Assembly (NCBI GenBank): GCA_964473365.1
Contig: CAYYOV010000015.1
Location: 1 to 64,000 of the forward strand
Reading direction: 5' to 3'
Length of the DNA stretch: 64,000 bases
From: 2-02-FULL-55-14 sp964473365
Lineage (GTDB): Bacteria > Bacteroidota > Ignavibacteria > UBA10030
The translations under genes and the position numbers were made by a program. Below the pieces are notes generated by a model. It saw nothing but the letters and a program-made list of their open reading frames with translations. It had not been told where the DNA came from and ran no database searches. The stretch's first letter is position 1. Each line of letters begins with the position of its first letter. Positions 9,301-16,210 of the stretch are shown here, piece by piece.

Positions 9301-11742
9301 GTCGTTGACAGCTGCTACTTCCAGCAGTCCTCAACGAGCGCCCTCGGCATCTACGGTAGCGCGGATCCGGCCGTGACCAATTGCCAGATCAGCAACGTCG
9401 AGCTCTCTCCCATCATGATGAGCCTGTTTGCGACGCCGACATTCTCGGGCAACCTGGCGCTCAACGTCGGATACATGGCCCTCGGCATCGTGCCGGAGAC
9501 GTACGCGGTCAACGCGACCATTCCGAAGCGGGATTTCGGCGGCTACACCAATATCAGCTATCTGTTCATGTCCGGAGACGGGAACAACATCCCCACGGTG
9601 AACTCCGGTACCGTCCTCACGATCCCCTCGGGCATCGTGATCAAGTATTGGCCGGAGAATTCGGGCCGCGCCGTGCTGAACGTGAACGGCGCCCTCGTCG
9701 TCAATGGAACAGCGGCCGAGCCGGTGATCATCACAGACCCGCGGGACGACACCGCCGGAAATCCCGGAGACACGAACGGCGACGGCTTTGCCACGAGCCC
9801 TGCCATCACGAACACCGTGATCCTTAGTTTCGCCGACGTCAGCCTCGACAGCCTGAGCATCATTCGCCACGCAGACCTTCGCTACCGCGATGTCGGGATC
9901 TATCTGCAACAGGCATCTCCCGCGATCGTCGGCGGTCGATTCTACCGGGACCGCTGGGGGATCATGCTGAACGGCATTTCGACACCGGCCGTCGACAGCT
10001 GCGCCTTCGACGACCTGGATCTCGCTCCGATCAATATTTCGCTCGTATCCTATCCCCGCTCAACGACGGCGAACACCGTGAGCGGAACGACCTATCGGGC
10101 GATCGGCGTCCTGAACGAAACGCTCGCACAGGATGTCACACTCCCCCGGCGGACGTTCGCCGGTATCCCGAATATCCCGTATCTCCTGCATCAGTATACT
10201 GTAGGGACAGGAGCGGTCCTGACGATCCAACCAGGCGTGACCCTCAAGTTCTCAAACGACGGTTGGCTGGCCGTCCGCAAAGGCCTTATCGCTGAAGGAG
10301 GCGCACATCCCGATAGCACGATCGTCTTCACCTACGTGCGGGACGATTTTTATGGCGGAGATACGAACGCGGACACGGCCAAGACCGTTCCGTATGACGA
10401 GTACTTCTGGGACAGCTGGCGCGGACTCCGATTCGAGGACGAGGCACTCGATCCGCTGTGCCGGTTGTCGCATGTCGTCGTACGGTACGCCGGTTCCTAC
10501 TGGACGGATGACTGCGGCGGAATCATGATGACGAGCGCCAGCCCGTCCATCATGTATAGCACCATCTCATTCAACAAGCACGGGCTCCGGGTCCTCGGCG
10601 CCTCGAATCCTATCGTCAACTATTCCGACATCGCCAATAACCGGGTATCGGGCATCAGCTACCCGGCCCCGGCCTTCACGCTCGACGCACGCTGGAATTG
10701 GTGGGGCAGCAACTCGGGACCAACGCACGCCAGCAATCCGGGTGGCACGGGCGATGCCATCTCGAACAGCATTTCGTATTCCCCCTTCTTGTCGAGCGGG
10801 GCGGCCAATCCCGCCGCGGGTGATGTGTCCTTGAACGGCCACGTCCAGGCGTTCGACGCATCGTTGATCTTGAAGTACGTCGTGAACCCGCACGGGGTTG
10901 ACTCGCTCAACGCCCTGCAACGTCGCATTGCCGATGTCAGCGGAAATGGCGGCCCCGACACTGTGTCCGTTACTGCCTTTGACGCATCCTTGATCCTGCA
11001 ATATGTCGTCGGCATCGTCGGCGCATTCCCGATCGAGGTCGATCGGAAGGAACTTCCGGCCGCACCGGCCAAACGCTCTGTCTCCGTGACGCTGGCTGCC
11101 AAGACGGTCGGCCAGACGATCACCGTACCAGTCGCAATCGATCGAGCAGAAGGCTTGGCATCATGGCAAGCCGTGGTCGACGTCGATCCACTGGCGGTCC
11201 GGACGGTCGGTGTGACGGCTCGCGGTGCCACCATGGACATGCAATTGGTCTGGGCAGCGGAAGGCGGACGTTTGCGGATCGCGGCTGCCGCATCGGCGCC
11301 GACAGATGCGAGCGGAGACCTGGCAGAGATCACGCTCGAGATCCTGGATGCATCACGATTGCCCAGCGGAACGCCGGTCCGTGTTGCGAGTTTCTTGATC
11401 AACGAAGTGGAGATGACTTCGACCGCTACGGGCGTGACGACGGAGCTAGCAGACGTACCCACGGCGTTCGAACTGCTCCAGAACTATCCGAACCCGTTTA
11501 ATCCGACCACCACGATCGAATTTCGCGTACCTGACGCCCGCGCAGAGATCCGGCTGACCATCTACAACATGCTCGGCCAGACCGTCCGAACCCTTGTCGA
11601 CGGGCCGCGCGACGTGGGGACGCATCGGATTGTTTGGGACGGGCGCAATGACGCCGGCGTACCGGTGGGGACCGGCACCTACATCTACCAACTGCGGACG
11701 AAGGACGTCGTGCAGTCGAAGAAACTCACGCTCGTGAAGTGA
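6385..11742 (+). CDS. Giant parallel beta-helix surface protein with dockerin-like and cohesin-like modules and T9SS sorting domain
   Basis: A secreted protein of 1785 residues. ATG 6385 is preceded by AGGAG and gives signal peptide MKHLFATALLILCAISLQAQ. Residues about 25-1470 are a right-handed beta-helix built from seven units of roughly 180-210 residues. Most units carry a DDN..GD.N.DG-type loop that resembles a calcium-binding turn. Residues about 1478-1545 hold two dockerin-like half-repeats (VQAFDASLILKYVV and VTAFDASLILQYVV with nearby DxSxNG loops). A cohesin-like domain follows (about 1555-1690). A type A T9SS sorting domain beginning QNYPNPFNPT ends the protein. I infer surface exposure and an adhesive or scaffolding role; an enzymatic polysaccharide-lyase role is possible but no active site is visible. 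The next gene starts 36 nt downstream, so co-transcription is likely. Confidence 0.85.
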   Translation: MKHLFATALLILCAISLQAQTNVSGTINKDSTWTLAASPYLVTGNVSIADGKVLTVDSGVVVRFADNTGLTVYGSMHARHALFTSQRDTIGGSPSKGNWNHIIIGASSGPSVGTFDTCVIRYGGSASFTSESANLWIYSGSLSVHGCDISFSKNAGIQIGGASGPPTVDISGCAIFSTDWPIRYRYTAFLTLAGINTLTGNTHNAINVNFGDLWHDMTMPKAEIPYVFSGDFTVHDPGARLLVASGNMLKFPSGAALNVEGTLVAEALPAEAILFTSTTDDNAGGDTNADATATTPASSSWRGVMFQNTSVDSLCRMKRAEVRFAGQNGLGGVTLYTASPTIDSCDFNNNWFGAMFQGVSNPVFSNNVIGSSQLTPIAMSFAANPVFTNNAFSLSDNRYDAIGLLGGDLPANAVLPVRSVESIPNVTYLLLESVTVPAGRTLTIHERVVIKGLNDWGYIYGAPRITIQGKLVAVASADSTKIVFTSARDDNYGNPFDTNKDGTSTSPERDDWGGIVFEASSDTTSTLRHCLIKYASMPSTYYNTRWISGGAVTMVNASPVIDNCEIKDVSYGLYAFQVSKPKVSNVAFVNTQYTPIAMSVSADPTLSGISFVNVAWRAIGIIGENVGFNGTIRVRNLAGFSNITYVLLEDLTINSGTQVTVEAGVVVKSNASGIFVNGGFRAKGTMAGGKIVFTSIKDDNFGNPNDTNGDGSTSTPQRGDWKTIRFQGTSDDAFCRIDSCELKYGGSDGGAWGVVSYLDASSTLSNSNISDSYQYGVACDGASMATISNVDIRNCRLDPLAMSLTADPVFSGITFAANRSNGIRILEGTLSSNARLRKRDVAGYNNIAYIVEYLTIGQNAVLTIDPGVVIKLPVGWYYRSITVDGALIANGTALQRITFTSLNDDGDGNDTNNDGNSSTAVKGDWGWIDFTNNSNDTLNSLRNCDFRYGGNSNWWDPSLKNYGMVQIHSARVVVDSCYFQQSSTSALGIYGSADPAVTNCQISNVELSPIMMSLFATPTFSGNLALNVGYMALGIVPETYAVNATIPKRDFGGYTNISYLFMSGDGNNIPTVNSGTVLTIPSGIVIKYWPENSGRAVLNVNGALVVNGTAAEPVIITDPRDDTAGNPGDTNGDGFATSPAITNTVILSFADVSLDSLSIIRHADLRYRDVGIYLQQASPAIVGGRFYRDRWGIMLNGISTPAVDSCAFDDLDLAPINISLVSYPRSTTANTVSGTTYRAIGVLNETLAQDVTLPRRTFAGIPNIPYLLHQYTVGTGAVLTIQPGVTLKFSNDGWLAVRKGLIAEGGAHPDSTIVFTYVRDDFYGGDTNADTAKTVPYDEYFWDSWRGLRFEDEALDPLCRLSHVVVRYAGSYWTDDCGGIMMTSASPSIMYSTISFNKHGLRVLGASNPIVNYSDIANNRVSGISYPAPAFTLDARWNWWGSNSGPTHASNPGGTGDAISNSISYSPFLSSGAANPAAGDVSLNGHVQAFDASLILKYVVNPHGVDSLNALQRRIADVSGNGGPDTVSVTAFDASLILQYVVGIVGAFPIEVDRKELPAAPAKRSVSVTLAAKTVGQTITVPVAIDRAEGLASWQAVVDVDPLAVRTVGVTARGATMDMQLVWAAEGGRLRIAAAASAPTDASGDLAEITLEILDASRLPSGTPVRVASFLINEVEMTSTATGVTTELADVPTAFELLQNYPNPFNPTTTIEFRVPDARAEIRLTIYNMLGQTVRTLVDGPRDVGTHRIVWDGRNDAGVPVGTGTYIYQLRTKDVVQSKKLTLVK
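6622..10440 (+). repeat. Seven diverged protein-coding repeat units of the beta-helix gene
   Basis: Each unit contains an FTS..DD...GD.N.D....P...W-type loop, seen near nt 6625, 7205, 7830, 8455, 9080, 9725 and 10318. Spacing is about 580-640 nt. The units then share a segment ending in PIAMS..A.P.FS. DNA identity is low while the protein pattern is conserved, so these are old duplications, not recent tandem copies. Confidence 0.75.
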
Positions 11743-11778
11743 TCGCCCATTCCTGCGCACTTCCCCGGAGCATGAGCC

Positions 11779-14700
11779 ATGAAACAGTTCTTGCGGTACT
11801 TGGTGCTGGCAGCAGGTCTCTGGCCCGCTGTGGCTACAGCGCAGGTGGTCGGGTTGAGCGTCCCCGATACCACGGTTTCCCTCGGCAGTGACCTTTGGCT
11901 GCCCGTTCGAGTCGATTCCAGTCTGACGGGACTGAACGTCACGTCGGTGCAGCTACAATTCACGTTCGACCAAAATGTCGTCGATCCGGATTCCGTCGTC
12001 CTGGCCGGTACGCTCTTGGAAGGACTCGGTTGGACGGTCACCATGCATCGACCCTTTGCCGACGTCGTCCGCATTGCAGCCGCCGGGACCATTCCGATGT
12101 CCGGGGACGGAGCGATCCTGCGGATCAGGGTGAAGCTCCTGACCACGGGGTGGTCCAACTTCCAGTTCGCCGGAATGCTGACCAACCTCTTGAATGAGGG
12201 CGTTCCGTCCATCACGCTCCGTAGTGGCTGGGTCCAGGTGGTCCAGCCTCCGTCCGTCGACGTGTGGCCTGACGATGGGGTCGTCGCGGTCGGCGAACAG
12301 AAGCAGTTCTCGACCGGGGGCGGAACGGAGCCGTACACGTGGTCGACGAGTGACCCAGCGATAGCCACCATCGATGCCAGCGGGCTCCTGACGGCTGTCG
12401 GACGCGGAAGCGTCTTTGTCTCCGTCGAAGATGCGGAGGGCAAACGGGGCCGAACCGACCGGACAGTCATCGTGCGGGCGATCGGTATTTCTGCTCCCGA
12501 CACGTCCATCGCGGCATCGCGAACGATCGATGTGCCCGTTCGTGTGACCTCCCTGACGCCGTGGAACATCTCGGCCGCGTCGATCCGGATCAATTACAAT
12601 TCCGGCGCGGTAACTCCCGTCGCGGTCATCACCGCCGGAACAATACTCGGGAGCATCACGCCCACCCTCAATTTCGCCACCGCGGGTACGCTCAGACTCT
12701 CTTTCGCCACCGACCAGCCGATCCTTGGTCAGGGCACCCTGTTCATCATACGATTTCAGACGAGCGACACTCCTGGCTGGTCAAACATTGATTTCACCGA
12801 ATGTCTGTTCAATGAAGATCTTCCCGCCCGGGTCGACAACGGGTCGATCTCGGTCACGAGCCTTTCGACGATCAGTATCGGGGCGTCGGGAGACAAACTG
12901 CTCGCTGAAGATACGCTCGCATTCAGCGTCTGGGGCGGTGAAGCACCCTATTTGTGGACCAGTTCGGACCCGCTTGTCGCACATGTCACTTCCGACGGAC
13001 ACTTGATCGGCGTGCGGAGTGGGCGCGTGCGGGTGACGGTCCAGGATGCGCAAGGAGCCGTGGGAGTCTCGAGCGAAATCCAGGTCTTCGACGGAGCTGT
13101 GAAGGTCGACGACCAATTGGGGGCTTCACCCGGCTGGGTGGATGTTCCCATCCGACTCGCACGACTGGCGTTGGGTAGTCAGGTCTCATCGTATCAGCTC
13201 CGGTTGTCGTACAATGCAGACATCCTCGCGTTCGAGTCCGTCACGACGGCGGGTACGGCCACGGCAGCATGGTCCACGACACACCAAGCCACCGGCTCGA
13301 CCGTGAACGTGGCCGGAGCGTCGGCCGGAGCGCTGACAGGGATCGGCACGTTGTGCGTCGTGCGATTTGCCCTCCTTCCCTCGATCCCGCTCCGTTCGGT
13401 CGCATTCGTGAATCTCGACCAGCTCATACTCAACGAAGGGCTGCCGTTGGCCGACCGTTGGAACGGAAGCGTCCGTGTGGCCGAACCGCCGGGTGCAGTT
13501 TCGCTCTGGTCGCCCGGAAACGGTTGGACGCAGCAACCGTTGGACCAACAACTGTCATGGGGCACCGTGGAATTCGCGGAGCGCTATGAACTGCAAGTGG
13601 CAACGGAAGGCACGTTCGCCGCGCCGATGGTCTGGGACTCGACGCTGTCGTCAAATACCTATGTCCCGGGCGTGCTAGCAAACGGCACAGAATACTTCTG
13701 GCGGGTGCGGGCACGCAATGTTTTGGGTGTTGGCGCGTGGAGCGATATCTGGACCTTCCGGACCGTTGTCTCCGTCCCGCCTGCACCGATCCTCGCAGGA
13801 CCGTCCGATGACGCCGTGAACCAACCCGCGACACCGACCCTGGTCTGGCATCCTTCCAACCAGGCGGTTACGTACTATCTTCAGATCTCTGAGGATTCCA
13901 CGTTCGTTGTGGACGTACGTTCGGTCGGATCGATCACCGACACGATGCATACCGCCAGCTTTCTCGGCCATTCGCTGACGTTCTTTTGGAGAGTTCGGGC
14001 TGTCAACGAGGCGGGCCCTGGTGCATGGTCCGACGTGTGGTCGTTCCGCACGATCGTCGCTCCCGCCGGAAGACCGATGCTCGCCGATCCGTCCTCTGGA
14101 CTTACCGGCGTGGCCGTGGTGCCCACATTTCGATGGTGGTCGGCCACTGACGCAACGACATACGAGTGGCAGGTGTCGGACGACGTCAGCTTCACGACGG
14201 TCCTGTTCGATTCAACCGGAATCGCAGATACCGTCCTTATCTCTCCTCAACTCAGCCATGGCAAGACATATTATTGGCGGGTTCGAGCAGCAAATACTTC
14301 GGGTTCAGGAGAGTGGTCGGACGTCTGGTTCTTTGAGACGATCATGGGCGCGCCTGGTGTCCCTATCCTGGCGTTTCCGACACAAGGGGCCGTTGGAACA
14401 TTGTTGATGCCATTGTTGCAGTGGCATCGTTCGCCTGCTGCCCAGGCATACGACATCCAGGTGTCCGACGATCCGGGATTTACGAGCCCGATTGTGAACG
14501 CCACGATGATCCCTGACACCTCCTATCCCATCGGTCCTCTGCAGCCGTTACGCCTGCACTATTGGCGAGTTCGCGCCATCAATGTCGCAGAGACGAGCGC
14601 ATATTCCGCAGTATGGCAGTTCACGACAACCACGACGGACGGGGTGATCGGGGTCGATGGCACCGTGCCGGATCAGTTCGGTCTGGAACCAAATTATCCC

Positions 14701-14934
14701 AATCCCTTCAATCCGTCGACGCGGCTGACGTTCCACATCAAAGAACCTTCAGCCGTGACGCTGACGATCTACACGCTCACGGGGGCCGTCGTCGAGCACC
14801 TCATCGACGCGGCGTTGCCTGCCGGGACGTATGAAACATGGTGGAATGCGTCGCGGATGCCGAGCGGGATCTACCTGTGCAGGATGGTGGCAGGACGATT
14901 CTCAATGGTCCAGCGGCTCGTTCTACTGAAATAG
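11779..14934 (+). CDS. T9SS-sorted protein with three cohesin-like modules, Ig-like domains and four FnIII-like repeats
   Basis: A secreted scaffold-like protein of 1051 residues. Signal peptide MKQFLRYLVLAAGLWPAVATAQ is followed by cohesin-like modules at about 23-155, 235-365 and 440-575. Each has a VPV/VPI strand near its start and an NEG.P or NED.P motif near its end. Big_2-like domains (about 160-235 and 370-440, with TWSTSDPAIATID and LWTSSDPLVAHV) sit between them. Four FnIII-like repeats of about 95 residues follow (570-950), each with a YFWRVRA-type motif and WSDVW. The type A T9SS sorting domain starts near 968 (PNYPNPFNPS). It lies 36 nt downstream of a dockerin-like protein, which suggests physical partnership (inference). 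A hairpin at 14966 follows. Domain calls rest on pattern reading only. Confidence 0.82.
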   Translation: MKQFLRYLVLAAGLWPAVATAQVVGLSVPDTTVSLGSDLWLPVRVDSSLTGLNVTSVQLQFTFDQNVVDPDSVVLAGTLLEGLGWTVTMHRPFADVVRIAAAGTIPMSGDGAILRIRVKLLTTGWSNFQFAGMLTNLLNEGVPSITLRSGWVQVVQPPSVDVWPDDGVVAVGEQKQFSTGGGTEPYTWSTSDPAIATIDASGLLTAVGRGSVFVSVEDAEGKRGRTDRTVIVRAIGISAPDTSIAASRTIDVPVRVTSLTPWNISAASIRINYNSGAVTPVAVITAGTILGSITPTLNFATAGTLRLSFATDQPILGQGTLFIIRFQTSDTPGWSNIDFTECLFNEDLPARVDNGSISVTSLSTISIGASGDKLLAEDTLAFSVWGGEAPYLWTSSDPLVAHVTSDGHLIGVRSGRVRVTVQDAQGAVGVSSEIQVFDGAVKVDDQLGASPGWVDVPIRLARLALGSQVSSYQLRLSYNADILAFESVTTAGTATAAWSTTHQATGSTVNVAGASAGALTGIGTLCVVRFALLPSIPLRSVAFVNLDQLILNEGLPLADRWNGSVRVAEPPGAVSLWSPGNGWTQQPLDQQLSWGTVEFAERYELQVATEGTFAAPMVWDSTLSSNTYVPGVLANGTEYFWRVRARNVLGVGAWSDIWTFRTVVSVPPAPILAGPSDDAVNQPATPTLVWHPSNQAVTYYLQISEDSTFVVDVRSVGSITDTMHTASFLGHSLTFFWRVRAVNEAGPGAWSDVWSFRTIVAPAGRPMLADPSSGLTGVAVVPTFRWWSATDATTYEWQVSDDVSFTTVLFDSTGIADTVLISPQLSHGKTYYWRVRAANTSGSGEWSDVWFFETIMGAPGVPILAFPTQGAVGTLLMPLLQWHRSPAAQAYDIQVSDDPGFTSPIVNATMIPDTSYPIGPLQPLRLHYWRVRAINVAETSAYSAVWQFTTTTTDGVIGVDGTVPDQFGLEPNYPNPFNPSTRLTFHIKEPSAVTLTIYTLTGAVVEHLIDAALPAGTYETWWNASRMPSGIYLCRMVAGRFSMVQRLVLLK
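13486..14634 (+). repeat. Four FnIII-like coding repeats of about 285 nt
   Basis: The repeats start near 13486, 13771, 14056 and 14341. Shared protein landmarks are W..S..A..Y..Q.S.D..F near the middle, then YFWRVRA or a close variant, then WSD.W.F.T at the end. They are diverged at the DNA level. Confidence 0.75.
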
Positions 14935-14965
14935 CCGTCCGTCATTTGCTCATCAGTACAACACG

Positions 14966-14993
14966 GAGCCCTTCCGCGATCGCGTAAGGGCTC
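14966..14993. terminator. Hairpin between convergent genes
   Basis: GAGCCCTT (14966-14973) pairs with AAGGGCTC (14986-14993). An inner CGCG/CGCG stem brings the hairpin to 12 pairs with one mismatch. There is no good T tract on either side, but its position between two convergent stop codons supports a termination role. Confidence 0.55.
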
Positions 14994-15014
14994 TGCTGCG
15001 TACAGGACGGAAGG

Positions 15015-16136
15015 TCAACGCCGGACGGCAGGCAGGATACGCTTCCCGATGATGTCGAGCAGAGCATTCTCCTGCGACGAGGCCGACAGCGCGTCGAACG
15101 GGGGCTCAGCGGTGGAGACGACGATCAGCTCGCGGGCGGGATCCACGAGCATGAATTGCCCCCCGTATCCGGCTGCCAGCATCGCCTCCGCACCCACGTC
15201 GCGGGGAAGCCACCAAAGATAGCCGTAGTTCACCGCCCCGACACCTGTCCAGGAGAAATCTGCCGTATTGCGTGGAACGCGTGAACTGTCGATCCATTCT
15301 GATGGTACGATCTGCCGGCCATCAATTCGACCATGATGCATGACGAGCTGACCGATCCTCGCGAAATCCCGCGGTGTAAGCCACAATCCGGTCCCGCCAT
15401 TGGCATAACCTTTTGGATCGCGGTCCCAGGCGCGGGCCGTGATCTGGAGCGGTTCAAACAGCCGGGCGGCAGCGTATGCGAGGACGGAGCGGCCCGAACG
15501 GTTGGCGATGGCAACGGAGAGGAAGTGGGCCTGGGGTGATGCGTAGGCGAATGCGGTGCCCGGATCGAAGAGGAGCGGCAGTCGGAGCATGGCCGCGACC
15601 CAATCATCACTCCTTCCGACGACATCCGCATTCCTGCCGCCATCTTGGTAGTCGAACCCTGCGCGCATCGTCAACAGATGACGGAGCGTGATGGAGCTCA
15701 TGCGCGGATCAAGATCCGACGCGCGATACGCCGGCACCTCGTCGAGCCAGCGGGCCTCGACGCTATCCAGAAAGCCATCGGCCAGCGAGCAACCGACGAG
15801 CAGTGAAACGACGCTCTTCGTCGCTGAACGCAGGTCATCTTCCCTCAGCCGCGTGCGTCCGGGTCCGTAGTATTCGAAGACGAGCGTGTCGCGGCGAACG
15901 ACAAGGAATGCGTGGACCCAGGGTCGATCCTCCAAGGTCATCCTGACGCTGTCCAGAGTCGATCCGTCGATCGACAACTGCTCTGGCAACCCTTCAGCCC
16001 ACGGATACGGCGGATGGACCTCGGCGACGGCTCCGTCCGGGGCTGCCGCCTGTGGTTCACAATTCCACCACAAACAAGCGCACGCTGCCAGGAGGATCAA
16101 GCGACTCGCCGTCGATATCACCGGAGCTCGATGCAT
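15015..16136 (-). CDS. Beta-lactamase-family serine hydrolase, probable lipoprotein
   Basis: A class C beta-lactamase/penicillin-binding-like serine hydrolase of about 373 residues. The SxxK nucleophile motif is SATK, in the context LRSATKSVVSLL near residue 105. The second-motif region reads FAYASP instead of the usual YxN, and a GYGGQ stretch stands where the third motif is expected. I chose the ATG at 16136 because it gives the lipobox LLAAC, making residue 19 the lipidated Cys. An upstream in-frame start (16172) would lie inside the terminator of the preceding pyrophosphatase gene. Relatives act as esterases, D-aminopeptidases or cell-wall hydrolases; nothing here shows true beta-lactam resistance. 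It is transcribed toward the convergent T9SS gene. Confidence 0.8.
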   Translation of the reverse strand: MHRAPVISTASRLILLAACACLWWNCEPQAAAPDGAVAEVHPPYPWAEGLPEQLSIDGSTLDSVRMTLEDRPWVHAFLVVRRDTLVFEYYGPGRTRLREDDLRSATKSVVSLLVGCSLADGFLDSVEARWLDEVPAYRASDLDPRMSSITLRHLLTMRAGFDYQDGGRNADVVGRSDDWVAAMLRLPLLFDPGTAFAYASPQAHFLSVAIANRSGRSVLAYAAARLFEPLQITARAWDRDPKGYANGGTGLWLTPRDFARIGQLVMHHGRIDGRQIVPSEWIDSSRVPRNTADFSWTGVGAVNYGYLWWLPRDVGAEAMLAAGYGGQFMLVDPARELIVVSTAEPPFDALSASSQENALLDIIGKRILPAVRR

Positions 16137-16152
16137 GCCATTGAGGGTTCGG

Positions 16153-16182
16153 AAGACACGAAAGCCCGTCACAAGGACGGGC
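16153..16182 (-). terminator. Rho-independent terminator of the pyrophosphatase gene
   Basis: On the minus strand GCCCGTC (16182-16176) and GACGGGC (16170-16164) form a perfect 7-bp stem with a 5-nt loop, followed by TTTCGTGTCTT. It lies 29 nt after the pyrophosphatase stop at 16211. Confidence 0.85.
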
Positions 16183-16210
16183 CTTCATGCATCCGGAACA
16201 TTCACTCGGA

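Noticed and set aside
6622..10440. CRISPR-like or tandem DNA repeat
   Set aside because: The repeats are long protein-coding units (about 600 nt) with low DNA identity; no short direct repeats with unique spacers exist here or elsewhere in the window.
15015..16136. Beta-lactam resistance gene
   Set aside because: Only the SxxK motif is canonical; the second motif is YAS instead of YxN, and the lipoprotein signal fits an esterase or peptidase-type relative better.
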